This document shows, piece by piece, positions 1 through 6,569 of a stretch of DNA of 9,862 nucleotides. The stretch comes from an uncultured Collinsella sp. (GTDB lineage: Bacteria; Actinomycetota; Coriobacteriia; Coriobacteriales; Coriobacteriaceae): the NCBI GenBank assembly GCA_959600835.1, contig CAUGNQ010000065.1, positions 1 through 9,862 on the forward strand. The letters are read 5' to 3'. Made by a program: the position numbers and the translations under genes. The notes under the pieces were generated by a model. It did no database searches. It was not told where the DNA came from and saw nothing but the letters and a program-made list of their open reading frames with translations. How positions within the stretch are numbered: position 1 is the stretch's first letter; every line of letters begins with the position of its first letter.

Positions 1-77
1 AGCGCCGCTCGCTTATTGTGGATGAGGGCGGTACGGTAGCGGATGCTATCGAGCGCCACAACGACCTGATAGAGTAG
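1..77 (+). CDS. C-terminal fragment of an unidentified protein (5' truncated by window edge)
   Basis: An open frame enters from the left edge (first full codon at position 3) and closes at a TAG at 75-77. The last residues read TVADAIERHNDLIE. The acidic, amphipathic helical end looks like a genuine protein C-terminus, and codon choice matches the neighbouring genes. I do not recognise the family from 24 residues. The lipid kinase gene follows on the same strand after an 86-nt gap with no visible terminator, so the two could be co-transcribed. The alternative is that the frame is open by chance, which is possible at this GC content. Confidence 0.5.
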   Translation, partial: RRSLIVDEGGTVADAIERHNDLIE

Positions 78-163
78 ATGTAATAATCGCCGTGCAGCCA
101 CAATCGGGGGCAATTCGACCTGAGCGCGACCGCACCGTCATGTCACACGCCGGGAGTCGCCCC

Positions 164-1126
164 ATGCACGCAACTGCTTTTGGTCGCACGCTCATCATCG
201 CCAACCCAGCCGCCCAGTCGGGTGCGGCGCGCGAAGTTGCCGAGCGCCTGCAACGCTTTTTGGATATGACCGCGCGCGCATCCCAGTTTGACCTGGTGCT
301 AACCGAGCACATGGGACACGCCAAGGAGCTTGCCGCACAGGCTCAGGGCTATCGCACCGTTATCGCACTCGGCGGCGACGGCGTGATCCACGAAGTCGTC
401 AACGGGCTTATGACGCAAAAGGAGGACGCCCGCCCCGCTCTTGCCGTCCTGCCCGTGGGCTCCGGCAACGATTTTGCCCAGACGCTCGATATCGAAGATT
501 TCTCCGGCAAGGATTTTGGCGCGCTACTCACCTGTGAGCTGCAGCGTCAGGACATCGGGCGGATTCGCTCATGGAACCCCGCAAGCGGCAACGGCGAGGC
601 TACCGTTGAGTACTACGACCAGACGCTTTCGGTCGGCATCGATGCCGCCATCGGCCTTGGCACCACCGAGCTGCGCAAAAAGACCGGCTTGACGGGTGCT
701 CCGCTCTACACCCTTTCGGGACTTGAGCAGTTTGGCCTGCGCTATCGCAACTACCCCATGACAGTCAGCTTTGACGGCGCGCCCGCCGAGCGCGTGAGGG
801 CGATCATCATGGCGATTCAGCTTGGTCCTACCTATGGCTCGGGCTATCGCATCTGCCCCGATGCCGACCCCTGCGACGGCATGCTCGACGTCTGCTACGC
901 CTGCGGCCCCGTCCCTCGCGCGGTAGCCCTGCCTATGTTCCTTTCGGCCAAGGACGGCCACCATACCAAGTTGCCACCGGTTCGCATGCGCCGCTGCCGC
1001 CATGCCGAGCTAACTTTTGAGGAGCCCGACTACCCCATCCAGGCCGACGGCGAGCCCATCGTCGCCTCGCGCATCGAGGTTGACGTCCTCGGCAGCGCCC
1101 TCCAAGTTTGGCACCCCGCCCGCTAG
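164..1126 (+). CDS. YegS/DAGK-family lipid kinase (diacylglycerol kinase catalytic domain protein)
   Basis: The predicted product is a 320-residue soluble kinase of the DAGK_cat family, which phosphorylates diacylglycerol or a related lipid using ATP at the inner membrane face. Visible motifs are an N-terminal NPAAQSG (residues 14-20), the glycine-rich nucleotide motif GGDGVIHEVVNG (70-81), PVGSGNDFA (97-105), the C-terminal-lobe segment around CPDADPCDGMLDV (231-243) and ADGEP (294-298). The family consensus is GGDGT and PxGTxND; here Val and Ser replace the two threonines. Length fits bacterial members (about 290-340). I chose ATG 164 because GGGAG sits 7 nt upstream and the Rossmann-like strand begins about 9 residues in. 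Upstream in-frame starts (GTG 92, ATG 140) have no ribosome binding site. The gene converges on the release-factor-like gene with a 21-nt gap. The exact lipid substrate cannot be read from the sequence. Confidence 0.9.
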   Translation: MHATAFGRTLIIANPAAQSGAAREVAERLQRFLDMTARASQFDLVLTEHMGHAKELAAQAQGYRTVIALGGDGVIHEVVNGLMTQKEDARPALAVLPVGSGNDFAQTLDIEDFSGKDFGALLTCELQRQDIGRIRSWNPASGNGEATVEYYDQTLSVGIDAAIGLGTTELRKKTGLTGAPLYTLSGLEQFGLRYRNYPMTVSFDGAPAERVRAIIMAIQLGPTYGSGYRICPDADPCDGMLDVCYACGPVPRAVALPMFLSAKDGHHTKLPPVRMRRCRHAELTFEEPDYPIQADGEPIVASRIEVDVLGSALQVWHPAR

Positions 1127-1147
1127 CAAGGCCAGTGGAGCAATCAA

Positions 1148-1528
1148 CTACTCGTCGCTGCCCGGCTTGCGACGGTTAGCCTTTTTGATGGCATTGAAGT
1201 GCTTGTCGTTGAGCCTGCGCTGACGGGAGCGCTGAGGCACCTTGGTCTTTACGCGTCGGCGCGGCGGACGCCCACGACGCTCAAGCTCGGCGCGCAGCTT
1301 ACGCAGGCAGCTCGAGCGATTTTGAAACTGGCTGCGGCTCTCGCGTGCCGTCACGGTAATCCCCGTGGGCCCATGCTTCATACGCACCGCCGAGTCCGTC
1401 GTGTTGACGCCTTGTCCGCCCGGACCCGTCGCGCGAAACACCTGCACCTCGCAATCGCGCGCCAACTCCTCGGCCGACATCTCGGCATAGCGCGCATACT
1501 CGCGCCATCCCATCTTGTTCTCATCCAT
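1148..1528 (-). CDS. Peptide chain release factor-like protein (GGQ domain, ArfB/YaeJ-like ribosome rescue)
   Basis: This 126-residue protein carries a class I release factor catalytic domain: GPGGQGVNTTDSAVRM has the GGQ tripeptide at residues 37-39, followed by RSQFQNR-type residues (65-71). It lacks the codon-recognition domains of RF1/RF2. The C-terminus (about 88-122) is a strongly basic tail rich in Arg and Lys. In ArfB/ICT1 a similar tail enters the empty mRNA channel of stalled ribosomes, and the GGQ then hydrolyses the peptidyl-tRNA. Those are family facts; the rescue role here is inferred. The start ATG at 1528 is preceded by GGGGAGG with a 7-nt spacer. A longer reading to 1594 would run through the xpt terminator hairpin and is unlikely. 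The gene lies downstream of xpt on the same strand, with the terminator T-tract only about 20 nt before its start codon. A PrfH-like or generic RF-1-domain protein is the main alternative. Confidence 0.88.
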   Translation of the reverse strand: MDENKMGWREYARYAEMSAEELARDCEVQVFRATGPGGQGVNTTDSAVRMKHGPTGITVTARESRSQFQNRSSCLRKLRAELERRGRPPRRRVKTKVPQRSRQRRLNDKHFNAIKKANRRKPGSDE

Positions 1529-1548
1529 ATCAACACCTCCCCTCATGC

Positions 1549-1583
1549 AAAAAATGTGACAAAGGGACAATCCCTTTGTCACA
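1549..1583 (-). terminator. Intrinsic terminator of xpt
   Basis: A perfect 13-bp stem (TGTGACAAAGGGA at 1555-1567 pairing with 1571-1583) closes a 3-nt loop. Read on the minus strand it is followed by six consecutive T residues (1554-1549). It begins 28 nt downstream of the xpt stop codon and ends only 20 nt upstream of the release-factor-like start codon, next to that gene's ribosome binding site. There is no T-tract on the + strand, so it is directional. Confidence 0.88.
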
Positions 1584-1611
1584 TCGCATACCAATCGCTT
1601 GTGTTGCGCGC

Positions 1612-2190
1612 TTAGGCGAAGGTGATCTCGCCGGTCTCGCAGTCCATATCGGCGATACGGGCCAGGCTCTCAACGCGGAAGCCGCGCTCGCGGAGCTTAT
1701 CGCCGCCGCCCTGGAAGCCCTTCTCCACCGCAATGCCAATACCGGATACCTCGGCACCTGCAGCTTCGCAGATCTTGATAAGACCCTCGAGCGCGCAGCC
1801 GTTGGCCAAGAAGTCGTCGATAATCAGGACCTTGTCGCCCTCGGACAGGAAGCGCTTGCCCACGATGACCGGGTACTCCTTCTGCTTGGTAAAGGAGTAG
1901 ATGGTCGTGGCATACTGCTCGCCGTCGAGGTTGATGGACTGTGCCTTCTTGGCAAAAACCACCGGCACGCCGCCAAAATGCTGAGCCGCGATGCAAGCCA
2001 TACCAATGCCCGAAGCCTCAATCGTCAGGATCTTGTTGATCTCGACATCCTTGAACAGACGGGCCCACTCGGCGCCCATGTGGTCGAACAGCTCAACGTC
2101 GCATTGGTGGTTGAGGAAGGCATCAACCTTAAGGACGTTACCGGCCTTTACGATGCCGTCATGGCGAATACGATCCTCAAGCTCCTGCAT
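1612..2190 (-). CDS. xpt: Xanthine phosphoribosyltransferase
   Basis: This 192-residue cytosolic enzyme converts xanthine plus PRPP to XMP in purine salvage. The sequence closely follows the Bacillus-type Xpt pattern from memory: an LKVDAFLNHQ segment near the N-terminus, TIEASGIG (residues 56-63), VPVVFAKK, YSFTKQ and the PRPP-binding loop VLIIDDFLANG (121-131), then GIGIAVEKGFQ and RVESLARI. Length matches the family (about 190-195). The start ATG at 2190 has an AAGGGG ribosome binding site 7 nt upstream; an in-frame GTG six codons earlier would place that site inside the coding region. The gene is followed by a strong terminator. In many Firmicutes xpt has a guanine riboswitch, but I see no such aptamer in the 157 nt upstream, nor a convincing sigma-70 promoter there. 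Confidence 0.96.
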   Translation of the reverse strand: MQELEDRIRHDGIVKAGNVLKVDAFLNHQCDVELFDHMGAEWARLFKDVEINKILTIEASGIGMACIAAQHFGGVPVVFAKKAQSINLDGEQYATTIYSFTKQKEYPVIVGKRFLSEGDKVLIIDDFLANGCALEGLIKICEAAGAEVSGIGIAVEKGFQGGGDKLRERGFRVESLARIADMDCETGEITFA

Positions 2191-2347
2191 GGCGCAACCC
2201 CTTCTCACGGCAACGATACCGCGCGATTAATAAACGTTGTTCGATAGTCTACCACGGACCGACCCCCGCCCGCCCCACAAGCCGCATCGCACCACAAACC
2301 AGTCTTTTTGAGACGGCGCGAATCGTGGCAGACAGCCTCCCAACACG
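2191..2347. other. Intergenic region between the MFS gene and xpt
   Basis: This 157-nt gap separates two minus-strand genes. It holds a G/C-rich tract (about 2262-2280) and only a weak 4-bp hairpin near 2303-2316. I see no strong terminator after the MFS stop codon and no purine riboswitch. A loose -10-like TAGACT (2244-2249, minus) lacks a matching -35. Its regulatory content is unclear. Confidence 0.4.
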
Positions 2348-3652
2348 CTAATGGCGGGCGCGCATCCTCACCAAACGCACCATGGCAAGCGCAAAGCCCA
2401 CAGCGGCCACAGCCATCAACACATAGAACACCGAACGGAAACCAAACAGGAACACATCCGGACGGCCTGCAACAAAACTGGTCACAGCCTCGCCCATCGT
2501 CACGCTCATCTGCCCATAGAGGATATGCGAACCTGCCGTAATACCCAGCGCCATGCCCGCATAGCGCGCCAAGCTGCCCAAGCTACCTGCAAAGCCAAGT
2601 GCCTCGCGCGGAGCCGAGCCCATGTACAGCGAGTTGTTGGGGCTCTGGAAAATCGACGTACCGCACGACATAAATGCGACGCAGCAAACGATCACAGGGA
2701 TAGAAGAGTGCTCGTCGAGCGTGCTTACTGCAAAGAGACCGCACACATACACGCCCAGGCCGACCGCCGTGGGACCCTCGCAGCCAACACGGTCCGAAAC
2801 CGTTCCCGAAAGCGGGCCGATAAAGGCATTCACCATTGGCAGCGCCAAAAAGAGCAGTCCGGAAATGTCGGAACCAAAGCCGTGGGCGTCCTGAAAATAG
2901 AACGGCAGGATAAACTCGGATGCGCCAATGCCAACAAACACGATGAGCATGCAGGCAAGGTTGATGGTGAAGGCCGAATTTGCAAAGCAGCGACGAGCGG
3001 CCTCGATCAGGGACATGGGGCGCTCGCCGGCCTCTGGCCTAACATGCGGCAGCGTATAGAGCCCCACGATAAACGAGATGACGCCAATGGGCAGGTTGAT
3101 GAGGAAGATGCTCTCCCAAGGAAAGCTTGCCACCAGCATGCCGCCGAGCACGGGGCCACACATCATGCCGAGGGCCACGAAGGTCGCGAGAATACCCATG
3201 GCACGACCTCGTTCGCGCGCCGGAAACGACTCGGTGATAATACCCATGTTGTTGGCCATGGCCGCCGCGCAACCGACGCCCTGAACAATACGTGCCAGGA
3301 TAAGGACCTCGAGCGAACCCGAAAGGCCACAAAGCAGCGAGCCTGCCGTAAAGACGATTACGCCCAGCTGGAATACGCCGACCTTGCCGCGCACGTCACC
3401 CAGGCGGCCAAACGGCAACATAGCCACGCATGTCGCAAGCAGATACACCGAGCTTACCAGCTGAATGCGATCGAGGCCCATGCCCAGCTCCTTTTGCATC
3501 ACGGGCAGCGCCACGGTCACGACGGTCGAATCCAGACATACCATAAACGTCATGATGAGCACGGTAAACAGAATCGCCCACTTGTTCTTGCCATGGGTGT
3601 CGCCCTCTAGGGCAATACGCTCGCGGCGCAGCTGCTCTGCGGTTTTCTCCAT
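2348..3652 (-). CDS. MFS transporter, drug:H+ antiporter type (EmrB/QacA-like N-terminus)
   Basis: This 434-residue integral membrane protein has about 12 hydrophobic segments: roughly six before and six after a central hydrophilic stretch around PHVRPEAGERPMSLIEAARR. Visible MFS signatures are LDSTVVTVALP in the first membrane segment (from residue 40), GRLGDVRGK in the TM2-TM3 loop (motif A), GPVLGGML in TM5 (motif C, typical of antiporters) and SDRVG in the loop after TM8. The LDSTVVTVALP motif resembles DHA2-type exporters, although 12 segments fit DHA1 better. The substrate cannot be predicted. ATG 3652 is chosen because AAAGGA lies 5 nt upstream; an ATG two codons earlier abuts that site. 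The metY terminator ends 26 nt upstream of this start, leaving no room for a conventional promoter between them. Confidence 0.92.
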   Translation of the reverse strand: MEKTAEQLRRERIALEGDTHGKNKWAILFTVLIMTFMVCLDSTVVTVALPVMQKELGMGLDRIQLVSSVYLLATCVAMLPFGRLGDVRGKVGVFQLGVIVFTAGSLLCGLSGSLEVLILARIVQGVGCAAAMANNMGIITESFPARERGRAMGILATFVALGMMCGPVLGGMLVASFPWESIFLINLPIGVISFIVGLYTLPHVRPEAGERPMSLIEAARRCFANSAFTINLACMLIVFVGIGASEFILPFYFQDAHGFGSDISGLLFLALPMVNAFIGPLSGTVSDRVGCEGPTAVGLGVYVCGLFAVSTLDEHSSIPVIVCCVAFMSCGTSIFQSPNNSLYMGSAPREALGFAGSLGSLARYAGMALGITAGSHILYGQMSVTMGEAVTSFVAGRPDVFLFGFRSVFYVLMAVAAVGFALAMVRLVRMRARH

Positions 3653-3678
3653 ATCCATCCTTTCGAGTGGCGCAACGC

Positions 3679-3724
3679 AAAAACGGGGCCCCAATCGCCT
3701 GTAAACAGTCGCGATTGGGGTCCC
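3679..3724 (-). terminator. Intrinsic terminator downstream of metY
   Basis: On the minus strand the arm GGGACCCCAATCGC (3724-3711) pairs with GCGATTGGGGCCCC (3698-3685) around a 12-nt loop, with a single mismatch near the base. The hairpin is followed by G and TTTTT (3683-3679). It lies about 70 nt beyond the metY stop codon. The T-tract ends 26 nt before the MFS start codon, so it could also act as a conditional leader terminator for that gene. Confidence 0.88.
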
Positions 3725-3793
3725 GCCTACGGAATCGGAACGAAAGGTCGCCGAAGCTTTCTGCCAGCATCGGTGCCTTGTGCGAACGCTAGC

Positions 3794-5077
3794 CTAGCAC
3801 TGCTCGAGCGCCTGCTCAAGGTCGGCAATCAGATCGGCCGTGTCCTCGAGGCCGCACGACAGGCGCACCATGTCGGCGGAGATACCGCAGGCGATGAGCT
3901 CCTCGTCGTTCATCTGGCGATGCGTAGCGTTAGCAGGATGCAGGCAGCAAGTGCGGGCGTCTGCCACATGCGTGGCGATCTGGGCGAGCTTGAGGCTCTT
4001 CATAAAGGTCTCGGCTGCCGCGCGACCACCGTTAAAGCCAAAGCTCACAACGCCGCAGGTACCGTTGGGCATGTACTTCTGAGCCAGGTCGTAGTACTTA
4101 TCGCCCTCCAGGCCCGGATAGCTCACGAAGCGTACCTTGGGATGGCTCTGCAGGAACTTGGCAACGGCCAGGCCGTTCTCACAATGACGCGGCATGCGCA
4201 CATGCAGACTCTCAAGCGAGCTATTCAGGAAAAACGCCGCTTGCGGGTTCTGCATGGGGCCGAGGTCGCGCATGAGCTGAGCGGTTGCCTTGGTAATGAA
4301 GGCGCCCTCGCGACCGAACTTCTCGGCATAGGTCACGCCGTGGTAGCTCTCGTCGGGCGTGGTGAGACCCGGGAACTTGTCTGCATGGGCCATCCAGTCA
4401 AACTGGCCGTGGTCGACGATCACGCCGCCCAGGTAGGCAGCATGTCCATCCATGTACTTGGTGGTGGAGTGCGTAACGATGTCGGCACCCCACTCAAAGG
4501 GACGGCACATCACGGGCGTCGGGAAAGTGTTGTCGACCATCAGCGGCACGCCGTGATCATGCGCGGCCTTGGCAAAGCGCTCAATGTCGAGCACGGCAAG
4601 GGCGGGGTTGGCGATCGTCTCGCCAAAGACGAGCTTGGTATTGGGCTCAAACGCTGCATCGAGCTCCTCATCGGTGCAGTCGGGGGCGACGAAGGTGCAG
4701 GTGACGCCCATACGACCCATGGTATGGGCGAGCAGGTTGTAGGTGCCGCCGTAGATGGCAGAGCTTGCGACCACGTGATCGCCGGCACCGGCAACGTTAA
4801 AGATCGCAAGGAAGTTCGCAGCCATGCCCGAGCTCGTGAGCATCGCAGCGGCACCGCCCTCCATCTCGCAGATCTTGGCGGCAACCAGATCGCACGTGGG
4901 GTTCTGCAGACGGCTGTAGAAGTAGCCCGACTCCTCCAGGTCGAACAGCTTGCCCATGTGCTCGGACGTGTCGTACTTCCACGTGGTTGATTGGTAGATA
5001 GGCACCTGACGCGGCTCTGCATCACCCGGGCGATAACCGCCCTGAACACACGTCGTACCGATGGTCTGCTCGCTCAT
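3794..5077 (-). CDS. metY: O-acetylhomoserine aminocarboxypropyltransferase (O-acetylhomoserine sulfhydrylase)
   Basis: This 427-residue PLP enzyme belongs to the Cys/Met metabolism family. It joins sulfide (or methanethiol) to O-acetyl-L-homoserine to give homocysteine (or methionine) in the cytosol. The PLP-binding lysine is in HSTTKYMDG (Lys207), the cofactor-binding aspartate in MVDNTFPTP (Asp182), and the conserved YSRLQNPT segment is at residues 54-61. SSGMAAN and YGGTYNL motifs also match. Length fits MetY (about 425-430) better than methionine gamma-lyase or cystathionine gamma-synthase (about 380-400); those are the alternatives. ATG 5077 has GGGAG with a 6-nt spacer. A candidate promoter lies about 39 nt upstream and a strong terminator follows. 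I see no SAM riboswitch or T-box in the short leader. Confidence 0.94.
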   Translation of the reverse strand: MSEQTIGTTCVQGGYRPGDAEPRQVPIYQSTTWKYDTSEHMGKLFDLEESGYFYSRLQNPTCDLVAAKICEMEGGAAAMLTSSGMAANFLAIFNVAGAGDHVVASSAIYGGTYNLLAHTMGRMGVTCTFVAPDCTDEELDAAFEPNTKLVFGETIANPALAVLDIERFAKAAHDHGVPLMVDNTFPTPVMCRPFEWGADIVTHSTTKYMDGHAAYLGGVIVDHGQFDWMAHADKFPGLTTPDESYHGVTYAEKFGREGAFITKATAQLMRDLGPMQNPQAAFFLNSSLESLHVRMPRHCENGLAVAKFLQSHPKVRFVSYPGLEGDKYYDLAQKYMPNGTCGVVSFGFNGGRAAAETFMKSLKLAQIATHVADARTCCLHPANATHRQMNDEELIACGISADMVRLSCGLEDTADLIADLEQALEQC

Positions 5078-5115
5078 ATCCAACTCCCTTACTTGGGTTT
5101 TGTTTTATTCGGTTC

Positions 5116-5144
5116 ACGATACCGCTACCCCGCACCCCTCTCAA
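5116..5144 (-). promoter_or_regulatory. Candidate sigma-70-type promoter of metY
   Basis: On the minus strand TTGAGA (5144-5139) and TATCGT (5121-5116) are spaced by 17 nt. They match 5/6 and 4/6 of the consensus hexamers, and the -10 lies about 39 nt upstream of the metY start codon. This is a sequence match only, with no supporting data. Confidence 0.4.
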
Positions 5145-5164
5145 CCCATCCCGCCGATAGGTTA

Positions 5165-5209
5165 TGGGACAAATTAATTGGGACAAATTAATCAGGTTTA
5201 TTTGTCCCA
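5165..5209. repeat. Tandem plus inverted 14-bp repeat cluster (TGGGACAAATTAAT)
   Basis: Two adjacent, identical copies of TGGGACAAATTAAT occupy 5165-5178 and 5179-5192. After a 4-nt spacer an inverted copy with one mismatch lies at 5197-5209. The second direct copy and the inverted copy can form a 12-13-bp hairpin, and the two direct copies offer alternative pairing. The cluster sits in the AT-rich divergent gap between metY and the C_GCAxxG_C_C gene, with no T-tract after it on either strand. It could be an operator for a dimeric regulator or a small palindromic repeat unit. Confidence 0.75.
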
Positions 5210-5324
5210 AATCTTAAGAAAGTGTTCGATGGCGAAAAACAATGAGATATGCACTGCGGTCTCGATAAGCGAATGCGCCAGCAAGGGTACCATAGGCGGG
5301 TACACCGCAATCAAGGAGACACCG

Positions 5325-5771
5325 ATGAAGCAGATTGATACCACTCAGCTCAACACTGCCACCTGCCAGGCTCAGGCTGCCGAATACCACGCCCGCGGCT
5401 TTAACTGCGCGCAGGCCGTCGCCTGCACGCTCGCGCCCGCCGTCGGGCTCGACCCCCAGGTCGCCTTTACCCTCACCGAGGGCTTTGGCGCCGGCATGGG
5501 CGGCATGACCGAAACTTGCGGTGCCATCTCGGGCGCCGTGGCCATCATGAGCTTTGTAATGAGCGATGGCATGGAAAACCCCAAGACCAAGGGCCAGACC
5601 TACAAACTGTCGCGCGAGATTGCCAAGCGCTTTGGCGAGAAGAACACGACGACCGTCTGCGGCACGCTCAAGGGCATCGGATCGGACAAGGGTCCGCTCC
5701 GCAGCTGTCCCGGTTGCATCGACGATGCCGTCGAAATCGCCTGTGATGTACTAAAGCAGCTCGCCGAGTAA
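5325..5771 (+). CDS. C_GCAxxG_C_C family protein
   Basis: This 148-residue soluble protein fits the small cysteine-rich family named for its C-GCAxxG-C-C signature, thought to bind metal or act in redox chemistry; the true function is unknown. Visible elements are FNCAQAV (residues 26-32), a glycine-rich segment GFGAGMGGMTETCGAISGA (53-71) with Cys65, VCGTLKG (111-117) and a CPGC pair (128-131). The leading Gly of GCA is Asn here. Several members of the family are predicted membrane or secreted proteins, but I see no signal peptide. ATG 5325 has AAGGAG 6 nt upstream. The frame is open back to 5178, and an in-frame ATG at 5229 would add 32 residues but lacks a good ribosome binding site. The gene converges on yigZ, with a long terminator hairpin between them. 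Confidence 0.9.
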   Translation: MKQIDTTQLNTATCQAQAAEYHARGFNCAQAVACTLAPAVGLDPQVAFTLTEGFGAGMGGMTETCGAISGAVAIMSFVMSDGMENPKTKGQTYKLSREIAKRFGEKNTTTVCGTLKGIGSDKGPLRSCPGCIDDAVEIACDVLKQLAE

Positions 5772-5783
5772 ACGGCAGCGACA

Positions 5784-5835
5784 TAAAACGACGGTCGGTG
5801 TGCTTGGGATCCGTCCAAAAGCACGCCGACCGTCG
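5784..5835 (-). terminator. Terminator between the converging C_GCAxxG_C_C gene and yigZ
   Basis: A 17-bp stem is formed by arms 5789-5805 and 5819-5835 (CGACGGTCGG at the outer end), with one position that becomes a G-U wobble in RNA. On the minus strand it begins 3 nt after the yigZ stop codon and is followed by TTTT (5788-5785). On the + strand there is no T-tract after it, but the stable stem may still help to terminate or protect the + transcript. Confidence 0.8.
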
Positions 5836-5838
5836 CCG

Positions 5839-6474
5839 TTAGAACTCGGCAAATTCGGGAGTGCTGACCTCAATCTCCTCGCGCCCCGCCATAAGCTCGC
5901 GCATCTTAGCGCAAAACGACCCCTGCTCCCCCGCCTTAAACACCAAATGAAGTGTCACGGCATCCGCGTACTCGGTATCCGAAACCTTGGCACCGGAATC
6001 CTGGGCCAAGCGAAGCACCTGCTCATACTGCGGATAGGCCACATGCACGTCAACAGGCACGACACTCGTCATCTCGACGATCTGCCCGGCCTCCTGAGCC
6101 GCGGCCACCGCCGCTTGCGTCGCCGCAGTATAGGCGCGAACCAGGCCGCCCGGCCCCAACAGCGTGCCGCCAAAATAGCGCGTCACTACGCAGCAAACAT
6201 TTTTGAGCTCCGCACCGCGCAACACCTCGAGCGTCGGCATACCGCTCGTGCGGCTCGGCTCACCATCATCGCTCTGGCGCTCGCGTCCATCGACCAAAAT
6301 CCACGCGGAAACATTGTGTCGAGCGTCGTAATGACGCTTGCGAACCATCTCGATAAAGGCATTCGCCTCGTCCTCGGACTCAATATGGACCAGCTGGGCA
6401 ATAAACCTGCTCTTGCGGTCCACAAACTCGCCCGAAGCCTCAATATTCGATTGCAGAGTAAAAAAGCTGTCCAA
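5839..6474 (-). CDS. yigZ: YigZ/IMPACT family protein
   Basis: This 211-residue protein matches the UPF0029/IMPACT family. The N-terminal domain shows KSRFIA (residues 21-26), HYDARHNVSAWIL (48-60), SDDGEPSRTSGMP (68-80) and VTRYFGGTLLGPGGLVRAY (97-115), all family hallmarks. The C-terminal region corresponds to the smaller ferredoxin-like domain (about 140-205). Bacterial YigZ proteins are about 200-215 residues; their biochemical role is not settled, while eukaryotic IMPACT regulates GCN2 signalling. There is no ATG near the 5' end. Two adjacent TTG codons occur (6477 and 6474), and the second has GAGGGG with a 5-nt spacer, so I chose 6474. A candidate promoter lies 41 nt upstream and a terminator hairpin follows the stop codon. 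Confidence 0.93.
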   Translation of the reverse strand: MDSFFTLQSNIEASGEFVDRKSRFIAQLVHIESEDEANAFIEMVRKRHYDARHNVSAWILVDGRERQSDDGEPSRTSGMPTLEVLRGAELKNVCCVVTRYFGGTLLGPGGLVRAYTAATQAAVAAAQEAGQIVEMTSVVPVDVHVAYPQYEQVLRLAQDSGAKVSDTEYADAVTLHLVFKAGEQGSFCAKMRELMAGREEIEVSTPEFAEF

Positions 6475-6514
6475 CAAAGCCCCTCAACAACAAGCAAAGC
6501 AACAAACAGCCTCA

Positions 6515-6547
6515 ATAATACGATAACCCTAGTAAAAAGAATGACAA
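6515..6547 (-). promoter_or_regulatory. Candidate promoter of yigZ
   Basis: On the minus strand TTGTCA (6547-6542) is followed after 16 nt by TATCGT (6525-6520). An overlapping TATTAT (6520-6515) is a better -10 hexamer, but with a 21-nt spacer. The stretch is the most AT-rich part of the neighbourhood and lies between copy A of the structured element and the yigZ start. This is sequence match only. Confidence 0.4.
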
Positions 6548-6569
6548 CGCCGATGATTCCGTCAACGAA

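Noticed and set aside
1529..1594. N-terminal extension of the release-factor-like gene to 1594
   Set aside because: The extra residues would be encoded by the xpt terminator hairpin and its T-tract, while ATG 1528 has a near-perfect ribosome binding site.
2191..2347. Guanine/xanthine riboswitch upstream of xpt
   Set aside because: I looked for the purine aptamer core and the three-helix layout on the minus strand and found neither.
2351..3610. 419-codon + strand reading frame antisense to the MFS gene
   Set aside because: The product is His/Arg/Ala rich with no domain, and the opposite strand encodes a clear 12-TM transporter.
3773..4990. 405-codon + strand reading frame antisense to metY
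   Set aside because: The opposite strand encodes an intact PLP enzyme with all motifs; the + frame has no ribosome binding site or recognisable domain.
5078..5160. SAM riboswitch or T-box upstream of metY
   Set aside because: The leader from the candidate promoter to the start codon is only about 35-40 nt, too short for either, and no conserved core is visible.
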